Positions 37,578 through 46,445 of a stretch of DNA of 64,000 bases are shown in pieces. Position 1 is the first letter of the stretch, and each line of letters opens with the position of its first letter. The position numbers and the translations under genes were made by a program. The notes below the pieces were generated by a model. It searched no databases, was not told the DNA's origin, and was given only the letters and a program-made list of their open reading frames with translations. This DNA is from Strigomonas culicis (Eukaryota; Euglenozoa; Kinetoplastea; Trypanosomatida; Trypanosomatidae), in the NCBI GenBank assembly GCA_000482145.1, contig AUXH01000005.1:32712-96711 (forward strand), read 5' to 3'.

Positions 37578-39268
37578 TGTTGCTGCTCCATCATCATCTG
37601 TTGCTGGCGCTGGTGTTCCAGGATCTGCTGCTGGCGCTGCTGCTCCATCAGCTGCTGCTGCTGCAGCTCGTGGTGCTGCTGCTGCTGGTAGTACAGCTGC
37701 AGCGGGGACTGCTGCATCGCCTGCCGCATCCCGGCCGGGCGGCTGCGCGAGAAGGACTGGTTGAGCCCCTGCACAATCATGCGCAGCTCCATCAGGTTGC
37801 ACTCCATCAGCGGATGGGACATGTTGATGAACTGCTTTTCGCACTCGAAGAGGCAGTTGATCGCCTGCAGGCAGCGGTCCGTCTGGTCCTCGTAGAAGCG
37901 ATCGACCTGTACGATGGTGCTGTGCTTCAGCGCCGTGAACTTGAGCGACTCCAGCGCCCGCATCGTGACCTCCTTCAGCACGCACTTCACCTCACGGACG
38001 CAGTTGGCGGACGGCCGCTCCATCTCGATGAGGCACGTCGCGCAGATCGGGCGGATCGCGCTGTCGCCGTGCAGGTGCGGTTGGTAGACCCCCGCGGTGC
38101 TGTGGTACGTCTCGCGCAGGAACTGGTCCTCCACCTTCGCCGAGATCTCCAGCTCCGCGAGCTCCTTCCAGTAGCGGTGGCGGATGACGGCGCCGATGCG
38201 GGCGCCCGCCTTGAGGCCGGGGGTCGCCAGCGTGAGCCGGCCCTCGATCTCGGTCGTGATCTGCAGCTCGAACTGCTGCAGGAGATCGCGCACGTACTGC
38301 GTCTTGGCCGGGCCGTCCTCCGGGGGGATGATGGGGCCCAGCTCGCGCAGCAGCGTGTCCGCGTGGCCGACCTTGTCCGTGATCTGCTGCCGGATGAACG
38401 GCAGGCACTCCTTGATGCGGTCGACGAGCAGGCCGCTCAGCACCTCCGTGAGGTACTTGGTGCCCATGCGCCCCGCGAGGTCCGGGTAGAGCTCGCGCAG
38501 GAACTTCTCCTCCGACATACGGGCGTCGGCCATCGTCTGCCCCGCGTTGATAGCCTCCTGCGAGCGGTTGACGACGCCGATGAAGCCGCACTTGAGGTCG
38601 TAGTCGTTGCCGGAGAGCGTGTTGTGCGCCGTCGTGCCGCGGTCCATGAGGTCGAGCTTCGTGAGCACGCCCATGGTGCGCTCGCCGGTGGGGTCGACGA
38701 GCCGCGCGAGGCTCAGCGCCGCGCTCGTCGCGACGTCCGCGTTCGCGGGGGTGATGGCGAGAATGATCGTGTTGATGTCCGCCACGTAGAGCCGCACCAT
38801 GTTCTCAATGTCGTTCACGATCGTCTCCGGCTGGCCGCGCGTCGGCGTTGTCACGAGCCCGGGAAGGTCCACGAGCGTGAGCGACGGCACGTTCGCGGCG
38901 GAGATCTTCAGCGTGATGGACTGGTCCGTCACCGTGCGCTCCCCGACGAGCTCCTGCGTGTAGCGGCGGATCTCGTCCCGCACCCGGTTGAAGTCCGTGA
39001 AGCGCTTGCCGGGCATGTGCAGGAACTCGGCCCAGCGGCGCGCGTCGTTGCGGGGCAGCTGATGGAGCTGCAGGACGATGGGGCAGCGCGTCACCATCAT
39101 GGGGCCGCGCGGCAGGAACTCCTCCCCTACAATGTGCTCCAGGACGCTGCTCTTGCCAGAGCTCTGCGAGCCGACGACGGCAATGCGCGGCAGGTGGAGG
39201 TCGAGGTTGACATCGGAGTCGGCCGTGATGTCCTGCAGACGATTAATAGTCTCAATGAAAGTGTTCAT
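37094..39268 (-). CDS. DLP: dynamin-like GTPase with polyglutamine stretch
   Basis: This 724-residue large GTPase acts in membrane scission; the trypanosome protein is known to serve mitochondrial fission and endocytosis. The GTPase domain has G1 VVGSQSSGKSSVLEHIVG (residues 31-48), RGPMMVTRCP (switch I), LVDLPGLVTTPT (G3) and VLTKLDLMDRGTTAHN (G4). The middle/stalk region follows, then a Gln-rich stretch at about 520-600 that includes a pure run of glutamines, in place of the pleckstrin-homology or B-insert segment of other dynamins. The GTPase effector domain closes the protein (about 635-724, ending LMCRKALDEFATEL). The open frame extends upstream, but the ATG at 39266-39268 (MNTFIETINRLQDI) matches the family start. 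Confidence 0.95.
37543..37587. repeat. CTG/CAG trinucleotide run coding polyglutamine
   Basis: Near-perfect CTG units on the plus strand (CAG on the coding strand), with a few TTG, encode the longest glutamine run of the dynamin. The flanks contain further Gln/Met/Arg-rich imperfect repeats. Such a run may vary in length between strains. Confidence 0.85.
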
Positions 39269-39783
39269 GGTGGGCAGCTCAGGGAGGGAACAGTGATTTC
39301 TCTTTGCTACAGTAGATTTTAGAGAAGAAAGGGTATCGACAACAGCAAAGGGAAGTGTATCTATGAACTCTTTTCTTTTAGACAGGGGATGAATATATAA
39401 TGGCTTAAAGAGAAAGAAATCAAATGATGAAAGGAAAAGAAAAGAAGAAAAAAAAGGTGTGGAATGGATGTAAGAGGGAAAAAGAAATCTATAACTTTTT
39501 GGAGTGTTTTTAAAGAGAGAAGAAAAGTAGAAGAAAAGAATAATGGGCACTGATAAGAAGCAGTCGGCACAAGGACTCTAAAATCATCCAACAATCAATG
39601 GGCGTACAGGATACAAGCACAAACAAAGTATTAGCAAAACAACAGAGAATTCTGTAACTTCAAGTGAAGTAATCATTTATTGCAATTCTTTATGTTTACT
39701 TTACAGTCCTGCTGGACACACATCAGGATAACAGTAATAATAAGAGGGGCGTACCTCAGGAAGACATCTTCTGCTTCTTCGCC
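39269..39783. other. intergenic
   Basis: This spacer has a purine-rich plus-strand stretch at about 39410-39500 and a shorter one next to the dynamin start, consistent with the trans-splicing region. I see no gene. Confidence 0.5.
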
Positions 39784-41961
39784 TTACCACCGCTCCTTTG
39801 CGGTCACGTCCATCGCATAGGCACTCATGTGCGTGTTGTAGAACACTCCCGACTCATGGTGGTACAGGCCTAGCAGGTGCGTCTGCGCGTTTGCATCGAG
39901 AGAGAGAGAGACCTCCAGGTCGCTATCTCTGCTGTCCCCGCTCCCCTCCTGCTCTCCGCCCCATAAGGCCGTGCCGCTGGCGCCGCGCAGCTGTGTGCTC
40001 GGCGCGCTGCCCTCCGTTGCCTCGCGGCTCGGTCCCGTCAGCACGACGGTGGAACAGCTCACCACGGGGACGCGGTTGCGGCCGTAGCCCCACGAGCGGT
40101 CGGACACCGCCGTGCGGCCGCTCAACACCTCGTCGACGGCGGCCAGCACCTCGCCCACTTCGCGCAGCGCCTCACCGCTGCCCGCCTGCTCCGCCGCCCG
40201 CCGCCCGCTGGGGTCGATGATGTCGACAAAGTGCAGCCCCTCTGCCTCGGCCGGCGGCGCCGGCGTGCCCTGCGCCGTCTCGCGCGCGTCCTCCTCGCTG
40301 GGCGGCGCGGTCGTCAGCGTATACGGCAGCCACACGACAGACAGCGCCGTGTCCTCCGCCTCGCTCTCCTCACTGATGTCCTCCTTGCCCCCCTCCGCGC
40401 GCTGCAGCTGCGCCCGCACCGTGCGAAAGATGTCCGCTTGCGGCAGCACCGCGGCGCAGCCGGCCGTCGCGGGGGCGCCGCCGCCGTCGCGCTCCGCCGG
40501 GCGCTGCTTAGGGTGCAGCTGCCGCTCCGCGAAGGCGGCGAGCCGCGCGACGCAGGCCGTCACCCGCTCCAGCTCGTCGACCGTGTACGGCGTGAAGAGC
40601 AGCGGGCCGGCGCACGCCACGGCGTACGCCTCGCTCGGCGCCGCCGCCGGCACATGCGTCCCCCCACCCCCGTCGCGGTCGCTCCCCGCATCGGGCACGG
40701 CTAGCGGAGCGGTGGACGCGTCGTCCTCCGGCGGCTCGCGCTTCACGCCGGTGGGGGCGTCCACCGCCCACTGCACGGTCACGCGGCACTCGGTCGCGGG
40801 GCGCGCTGGGGCGGCAGCGGCACGCTGGAAGACGGGGCGTGTGCGCACGTTGGGTTCAATATCTGCAAACCGCAGCGCGCGCCCATCCGTCTCGCCACAC
40901 GCCGCGGCGCCCGGCCGGCCCCCTCCGCTGCCGCCGACGCTGCTCCGCTCCTTGCGGCTCCTTTTTCGGTCAAACACAAAGAGCGGCTCCGCCACCTCCG
41001 TGCAACAGCGCAGCGCTATGGTCCGCACGAACCACTGACTAAAGGTGAGAAAGGCCTCCTTCTTCGCGTCTTGGTGCGCGGCGCGGGTGCGTGGGTGGAC
41101 CCCGCCTTCCTCGTCCTTCCGTTGGTCCGTGCCCCAGCGCTGGTGCAGTGTGGCCAGCAGCTCCTTCGGGAAGAGGTTCAGGATCTTCACGAGGCGCTGG
41201 CAGTGCTGTGCGCGACCTGGGCTCGGCTCCCGCTCGCTTCCCTCGCGCGACGCGTGCGCCACAGGCACATCCGAGACGGACGCGTAGTCGCGCTGCAGGC
41301 GGTTGTTCAGCGACGCGAAGCCGTCCGGCTCACACAGCGCGCACCACTGGAGCACCTCGAAGAGCGTCCCCGAGAGGAGGAACGCGCCCGTGAGCGCTGC
41401 GATCGCGGCATCCACGAAAGCACTGCTCAGCACCAGCCGCGGCGGCGGCGTGGGTTGAAACGAGAGACGGTATCCGATAAACTGTTTCAGCGGCAGTGTA
41501 AAAGGGTCCTCCGTCGTGATGTAGGCACACGTGACGCGTGGCGCCGTCGTCTCGGCCCCACAGGGGCACAGCTTTCGCTCGACCGCGCACATCATGTCCG
41601 GGGCGGGCGGCCCGCGGCCGCGCTTGCCTCTGGTGGGTGTGGTGGGCGGCCTTCGCTGCAAGGGGCTGCCGCCCGCCGCCGCGGTCGCGCGCGCCAGGCG
41701 TGAGGTGTGCTTCGCAGGGGGCGTCGCCAGCCCCTTGCCGACCTCCGCCACGCCCACCGCCGGCGTCAGGCCCCCGCGCCCGTCGCGAGGAGGGGGCTGG
41801 CCGGCACCCGCCTCCGCGACAGCGCGGCGCAGCGCGCTCACGGTGTCATGTAGAGAGCCCCGCTCTGTATGCTCACGACGCAACTGGATCTCGCGCCAGA
41901 TGGTTGCTAAGTAGGGCTCGAACACATCCAAGACGGTCAACGCTAATGTGTTCTCAATCAT
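39784..41961 (-). CDS. large hypothetical protein
   Basis: I do not recognise this 725-residue protein. It starts at the ATG at 41959-41961 (MIENTLALTVLDVFEPYLAT); the upstream open frame is made by an AC repeat and is not coding. Apparently folded blocks alternate with Ala/Pro/Gly-rich linkers. They are a helical N-terminus; a cysteine-containing segment (MCAVERKLCPCGAETTAPRV, about 120) followed by PLKQFIGYRLSFQP; a helical region with FPKELLATLHQRWG; TFSQWFVRTIALRCC at about 310; and a C-terminal end (THLLGLYHHESGVFYNTHMS). The cysteine cluster could bind zinc, but four ligands are not clearly spaced. It lies just downstream of SPO11, which in a polycistron does not imply a shared function. 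Confidence 0.72.
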   Translation of the reverse strand: MIENTLALTVLDVFEPYLATIWREIQLRREHTERGSLHDTVSALRRAVAEAGAGQPPPRDGRGGLTPAVGVAEVGKGLATPPAKHTSRLARATAAAGGSPLQRRPPTTPTRGKRGRGPPAPDMMCAVERKLCPCGAETTAPRVTCAYITTEDPFTLPLKQFIGYRLSFQPTPPPRLVLSSAFVDAAIAALTGAFLLSGTLFEVLQWCALCEPDGFASLNNRLQRDYASVSDVPVAHASREGSEREPSPGRAQHCQRLVKILNLFPKELLATLHQRWGTDQRKDEEGGVHPRTRAAHQDAKKEAFLTFSQWFVRTIALRCCTEVAEPLFVFDRKRSRKERSSVGGSGGGRPGAAACGETDGRALRFADIEPNVRTRPVFQRAAAAPARPATECRVTVQWAVDAPTGVKREPPEDDASTAPLAVPDAGSDRDGGGGTHVPAAAPSEAYAVACAGPLLFTPYTVDELERVTACVARLAAFAERQLHPKQRPAERDGGGAPATAGCAAVLPQADIFRTVRAQLQRAEGGKEDISEESEAEDTALSVVWLPYTLTTAPPSEEDARETAQGTPAPPAEAEGLHFVDIIDPSGRRAAEQAGSGEALREVGEVLAAVDEVLSGRTAVSDRSWGYGRNRVPVVSCSTVVLTGPSREATEGSAPSTQLRGASGTALWGGEQEGSGDSRDSDLEVSLSLDANAQTHLLGLYHHESGVFYNTHMSAYAMDVTAKERW

Positions 41962-41992
41962 CTGGGTCGAAAAGAGATGGAGAAGAAAGGAA

Positions 41993-41996
<4 letters not shown>

Positions 41997-42026
<30 letters not shown>
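41997..42026. repeat. (AC)15 microsatellite
   Basis: This is a perfect AC dinucleotide run on the plus strand, just upstream of the start of the 725-residue protein gene. In one frame it extends that ORF as Cys-Val repeats, which I regard as non-coding. Confidence 0.85.
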
Positions 42027-42028
<2 letters not shown>

Positions 42029-42167
42029 AATGTGTGTTTAGCTACAAGACAAACCCTCCAGAAAGCTGCATGCAGCAGCACCTTACTACCAACAGCAGAT
42101 AACGATGCAAAGTACTATACTAGAAGCAGATCAAAAGAGAGACGAATGAAACAAAAAATGAATGTGA

Positions 42168-43526
42168 TTAAATGAAGTCTCGGCGCAGTAAGTGTTGGCA
42201 GACCCATGCGGAAAAGACGGAGGACGAGGGGCCAGACGCCGTTTCACCCTTCTGTGGGTGCTGATAGGTATCACTATACAAGGCCTCCAGCTCTACCTTT
42301 ATCTTGCACTGGTGCATCGTTGTCACCTCCGCCAGCCACTTGCCCAAATCTTCCGCGGCCGTGTGTACCGTACGGTGCTGCTGCTCCTGCCACGTCGCCT
42401 CCATGCGCTTCGCGAGGGTCGTCAGCAGGGCCGCGTCCCGCTCGGTGAATGGCTTGTGCGGCATGCCCCGCGGCAGAGCAAGGGCGGCGCCCTCCTCCGC
42501 CCGACGGTGCAGCGGCAGCTGCGCGGCCCGCACGCCGAGCCACCGCAGCGCTGGTACCGACGTGAAGGTATTCTCCCGCATGCCGGTCTGCCCCCACTTG
42601 AACTGCAGTAGGATAGCGAGCCCGCTCGGGTTGTAGTCCACGAGCCCGACGACCGGCAGGTGCGGCGCCGCGGCGTGCAGGTTGTGCAGCAGCAGCCGCG
42701 CCGTGTGCGTCGGGAAGCCGTGTGAGGTTACCAGCACGCAGGGCACCCGTCCATAGAGCCGCTCGGCCATGAGGCGGTAAAACACCGCGTGCTTCTCAAT
42801 CACGAGGATGAAGCGCGTCTGCGGGAGAATGCAAAAGGGTCCGCCAGACGCGGCCGCCATAGACGGTGCACGCTCCAGCGCGCACACGCGCACCTCCTCC
42901 TCCGTCGACGGGATGGGTGCGCCCTCCGCGCTGCCCTCGTGGCCCCCCGCCCCGGGCCCGAGCGCGCGAAGGTGCACACCGCGGTAGGTCAGCGTACCGC
43001 CCACACACCCGCGCGACCCCGCGACGACGCCGAGTGCCTGCCGTGGCAGCTGCAGCTGCTCGACAAGCTGCTGCACCACCGCGTTCACCACGTCCTGGTT
43101 ACGCACGCAGCGCACGAGGTGGTAGTAAATGTCGCGCTGCGTCGAGATACTGCCCTCCTGCACATTTTTGTGAAGTAGCTGCAGTACCATCATCTGATCC
43201 CGTAGTCGACGCAGCTGCGCGCAGCCGCCACCCGTGGCGGCGTCCTTGGTGCGCGCGGAGCGCGGCGAGGCCTCTGTAAGCGTCGAATTAAAGCGGTGCA
43301 GCAGCCGCAGCAGGTGTATTTCCATGCGCCGGAGCGCTTCATCGTGAATGTCTGAAATTCTGTAGTCCACAAGGGAAGAGTCGACAAAGTGGTTCAGCTC
43401 CAATGCGCCATCGTCAGAGGAGGCACCGCGCGCCAACGCCGCGGTCGTTGCCCGGCGGCACACCCCAGACGTGTTCGGTGCAGGGGTACTTCCTGCGCCG
43501 CGTGTCTGTGCAAAAGACACCGACAT
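42168..43526 (-). CDS. SPO11: SPO11/topoisomerase VI A subunit-like meiotic endonuclease
   Basis: This 452-residue protein makes the double-strand breaks that start meiotic recombination in other eukaryotes. The winged-helix part carries SISTQRDIYYHLVRCVRNQ, with the catalytic tyrosine (Tyr134 or Tyr135) in the family RDIYY motif. The TOPRIM part has the glutamate in FILVIEKHAVFYRLM, VLVTSHGFPTHTARLLLHNL (family GKGYPD-like), and PVVGLVDYNPSGLAILLQFK, matching the LVDWNPAGLAILCTFK form of plant SPO11-1. All catalytic elements are therefore present. A gap-like insertion with Gly/Glu-rich sequence lies between the two domains. The ATG at 43524-43526 is the first in frame. SPO11 genes are reported in trypanosomatids, where meiosis is cryptic. 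Confidence 0.93.
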   Translation of the reverse strand: MSVSFAQTRGAGSTPAPNTSGVCRRATTAALARGASSDDGALELNHFVDSSLVDYRISDIHDEALRRMEIHLLRLLHRFNSTLTEASPRSARTKDAATGGGCAQLRRLRDQMMVLQLLHKNVQEGSISTQRDIYYHLVRCVRNQDVVNAVVQQLVEQLQLPRQALGVVAGSRGCVGGTLTYRGVHLRALGPGAGGHEGSAEGAPIPSTEEEVRVCALERAPSMAAASGGPFCILPQTRFILVIEKHAVFYRLMAERLYGRVPCVLVTSHGFPTHTARLLLHNLHAAAPHLPVVGLVDYNPSGLAILLQFKWGQTGMRENTFTSVPALRWLGVRAAQLPLHRRAEEGAALALPRGMPHKPFTERDAALLTTLAKRMEATWQEQQHRTVHTAAEDLGKWLAEVTTMHQCKIKVELEALYSDTYQHPQKGETASGPSSSVFSAWVCQHLLRRDFI

Positions 43527-43756
43527 CTCTGTACTTGCAGTACTACAAGAAAAAAAAAGTGAAACAATGCCTGAAAGAAGTAAAGCGTATGGAAAGAGCG
43601 GGGGGAAGTGTAAAAGGATGCCGTAGGAACAGGGAGTAAAAGGGAACGCGCATTAGTCAGAACAAAGAGAGAAAACAAAAACGACGTTTATTGTAAAGAA
43701 GTTACGAAGTTCTACCGTATACAAGGATGTGTGCGATCCACACCGTATGGTGTTGT

Positions 43757-45382
43757 TTACGCCGTGCGTGGACGCTTACGCATTTCCCTCTTTTTCTGCG
43801 CCCACAACTTCGACACCGACTGCGAAAAATCGACGTGAATGCGGCTATCATCGAGCAACGCCTTATCCATTTTCTGGAAGGCCCGGAAGCACGCATCCAC
43901 CGTGTCGAACTCCACGAAGCCGTAGCACAGCGACTGTTTTGTCTGCTTGTCCGTGATGACGTCGGCCGCGACGACTGTGCCGAACTGCGAGAAGCAGAGG
44001 GCAAGCCCCTCACTCGTGGTGACGGGGTTCAGCTTGCACACGAAGAGCACGTTCTCGGGCGGCTTGATCTCGCCCTTCACGTCGGCCACCCCGTCCAGCA
44101 CATTCAGCATCAGCCGCACCGTTTCATTAGCCTTCTCCTGATACATGTCCTTCAGCGCCTGCCGTCGCTGCTCCGCCTCCCGCGTCGTCTCGCGCTTCCG
44201 CCCGCTACTGTCCGCAAAGTCGTCGTCGTCCGAGCTCAGGTAGTCACCCGTGAAGTGGGCATTGTACTCAATCGCACCGCCCTCCATGGCATCCCGCGTA
44301 CGGTCGTCGGGACTCGTCGCGACGGACGACACCGTCACGAGTGCCGGGGTGTCCCTCTGTGCCGCGGCCCTCTCCCGCAGCAGCCGCACCAGCGCGGTGC
44401 GCGCGGCAGCCACGTCGCTGGCGGCGGCCCAGAACCGAAAGCACCCGCAGCGCTTCAGCACAGAGAGCAAGTCGCACCGCTTCGTCTGGTTCCCATCGGA
44501 GACAAACAGCTGCGCGGATGCGCCGGCGGCCCGCGTTGATCCCGTGCGATACGTGGACGCGATGTCCGTGTAGCTCTCGGTCCCCACCGTTGGCAGCACG
44601 ACGGCGCGGTGGATGCGTATCATGCGCACCGGCCGCGGGAAGGGCGGTGCGCCGGCGAGCACCGGGTTCGGCCCCGACTTGTGCTTCGCCGTCAGGGCCC
44701 GGCTCTGGCGCAGCAGATTGTCCAGCACGGGCAGCCCCTCGCGCACGGCGCCCACCGGCAGGTACTGGCCCTTCAGGAAGCTCACGTCGCGGTCGGACAG
44801 AACGAGGCCGAAGCGCAGCACGCTGCTGCTCCGTGGCGGCGGCGCGTCACTCGGCAGGCGCGGCACACAAGCCACGAGAAGCGTACCCCGCCGGCACAGC
44901 ATGGCGTCTCGCGGCAGCGCGCCCGACCCCTTCTCGTACACCGCCTGGCCGTCCTGGACGCCGGTGCACCGACGCCCGCTCAGGTACCGCTCGCACTCCA
45001 CGGGGGCCGCAGCCAGCTGCGCCGCGCCGTGGCGGGGGGACCCCGAGACGAGCCGAAAAAAAGCGCCGCCGGGGAGCCCCTTTTGCCCCTCGCTCATCAA
45101 CATGCCAACCGCTTCATCGTAGGTGCGGTCCGAGGCGTGCGAGAAAAACAGAACCGCGTCCGATACCACATCGTTGGCAACAGCGCCGTTCCAGAAACCA
45201 CAGCGGGTCAGGTTCACGAGCTGTGCCGTCGTGCTTGGGAAGTCGCAGCCAAACACATCGATAATGAGAGAGCCGTAAGACGTCTCCAGGAGCAGACCGC
45301 CGGTGGTCAGCCACGTGTCGCAGGGACTGTTCGTTGTCATAAGAAGTGTACAAGAATCTATTAAAGCTTGAGTGTCGAGCAT
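43757..45382 (-). CDS. PPIL4: PPIL4-like protein: degenerate cyclophilin domain plus RRM
   Basis: In this 541-residue protein the N-terminal GGLLLETSYGSLIIDVFGCD followed by AQLVNLTRCGFWNG matches the PPIL4 cyclophilin start (VLLETTLGDVVIDLY, FLKLCKIKYYN). In the next segment the catalytic FHR...Q residues of cyclophilins are replaced (ANDVVSDAVLFFSH), so isomerase activity is doubtful. The C-terminal RRM has RNP2 NVLFVCKLNP and RNP1 SLCYGFVEFD. A basic tail (KKREMRKRPRTA) follows. PPIL4 is a nuclear, spliceosome-associated protein in other eukaryotes. The first ATG is at 45380-45382; a second in frame at 45338-45340 would begin nearer to the cyclophilin domain. The region between the two domains is poorly conserved. 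Confidence 0.85.
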   Translation of the reverse strand: MLDTQALIDSCTLLMTTNSPCDTWLTTGGLLLETSYGSLIIDVFGCDFPSTTAQLVNLTRCGFWNGAVANDVVSDAVLFFSHASDRTYDEAVGMLMSEGQKGLPGGAFFRLVSGSPRHGAAQLAAAPVECERYLSGRRCTGVQDGQAVYEKGSGALPRDAMLCRRGTLLVACVPRLPSDAPPPRSSSVLRFGLVLSDRDVSFLKGQYLPVGAVREGLPVLDNLLRQSRALTAKHKSGPNPVLAGAPPFPRPVRMIRIHRAVVLPTVGTESYTDIASTYRTGSTRAAGASAQLFVSDGNQTKRCDLLSVLKRCGCFRFWAAASDVAAARTALVRLLRERAAAQRDTPALVTVSSVATSPDDRTRDAMEGGAIEYNAHFTGDYLSSDDDDFADSSGRKRETTREAEQRRQALKDMYQEKANETVRLMLNVLDGVADVKGEIKPPENVLFVCKLNPVTTSEGLALCFSQFGTVVAADVITDKQTKQSLCYGFVEFDTVDACFRAFQKMDKALLDDSRIHVDFSQSVSKLWAQKKREMRKRPRTA

Positions 45383-45777
45383 AGAGAGGGAGAGAAAAAA
45401 ACATGCGGCATGCAGAACATGGAAGGAAAAAAGTCGTCCACAGAGGCGCTCTGGTGTTTGTCATCTTTTTCGTTGCTTTACTTCTTCTGTCAAAAATAGG
45501 AGCCCTATCGTATCTCACGGTAAGAAAGATATTACGGTGCCTCGTGCTAAATTCTGGTTATCTCATTGCAACTACACGTTATTCTTGCAAGCGGATAAAA
45601 AATAAAGAATAATAAATACAAAATAAAAAAAAGTGATTTAATGTGTGATATTCAAGCTTTGCGGCGCGAACAACACAGTCAATAAGAAGGGAGAGCCTCC
45701 TGAAGGTATTGAGTACCGTAAAAGAATGACTACTGGACCAGCTCGGAGAGATGATGAAAGATGCATCTCCATCCTTC
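45383..45777. other. intergenic
   Basis: This AT-rich spacer lies between the small RING gene and the PPIL4-like gene. Short frames cross it but have no coding composition. I see nothing else. Confidence 0.5.
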
Positions 45778-46047
45778 CTAGATGGGCGTCTGGCACAAGG
45801 GACACAGTGGCTGTTCCTTCCGGCTCAGGGACTGGGCGTTACTCTCGTCCAAGCAGCTCTTATGGAAAAAGTGCCCGCAGCTCAGACTGATCACGTCCGC
45901 CTTGCTCTTAAGAAGATCCTGGCAGATGAAACAGTCGCCGCTCAAGAGCTTCTTCAGCTCCTCGTCTGTCTTATCGGGGACGCTATACGCGAAAAAATGA
46001 AGCGACTCGACTTGAATATCGACGTGATCATCGTCCTGGGCGGCCAT
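45778..46047 (-). CDS. small RING-H2 finger protein
   Basis: This 89-residue protein ends in a RING-H2 domain: CFICQDLL, then SLSCGHFFHKSC, then PLCPLCQTPI at the very C-terminus. The ligand order is C-x2-C, C-x-H, H-x2-C, C-x2-C. RING fingers of this type recruit ubiquitin-conjugating enzymes, so it is probably an E3 ligase or a small adaptor subunit. The N-terminal 35 residues are acidic. The open frame continues upstream only to a TTG; the first ATG is at 46045-46047. A strong purine run on the plus strand at about 46146-46172 gives a pyrimidine tract upstream. The next gene upstream in transcription also encodes a RING-H2 protein, but the two differ in sequence. Confidence 0.85.
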   Translation of the reverse strand: MAAQDDDHVDIQVESLHFFAYSVPDKTDEELKKLLSGDCFICQDLLKSKADVISLSCGHFFHKSCLDESNAQSLSRKEQPLCPLCQTPI

Positions 46048-46445
46048 ATTTCCTTCTGTTGTTTCTGGGTGTGTATGTGTGAAGGGGGTGGAGAAGGTGC
46101 AAAGGAAAGGGGCTGATAAGATCACTGGTGCTCTATTGCACCGGGGAGAGGAGGGGGGAGGAGTGAGAAAGACAGTAGGTGTAGACAACAGTAAAAACGC
46201 AAATTATACTACTTTACCACACGTTCCCGTTATATACAATAATACATGCGCCTGACACCTTCAGAAGGTGTGTCCAAACGCCATGCGTACACAAGCGATC
46301 TTCATAGCAACAGCACGCCAGAGCAACAGAGACAAACATGACGTAGTAATGACACTTGGTATTATCATCTGCATCCGTTTCTATGGTTTCACACACCACA
46401 CGGTCAACAAGAGCCACAACAAACCGCACCCTCACACCGGATGCT
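46048..46445. other. intergenic
   Basis: This spacer carries a purine-rich plus-strand run at about 46146-46172, likely the pyrimidine tract of the small RING gene. No gene is visible. Confidence 0.5.

Noticed and set aside
37478..39322. A 614-codon plus-strand frame opposite dynamin with a poly-Leu stretch
   Set aside because: It is antisense to the CAG run and GC-rich third positions of dynamin; no domain resemblance.
41962..42081. N-terminal extension of the 725-residue protein through Cys-Val repeats
   Set aside because: It is encoded by an AC microsatellite with an ordinary ATG downstream; the repeat is more likely 5' UTR.
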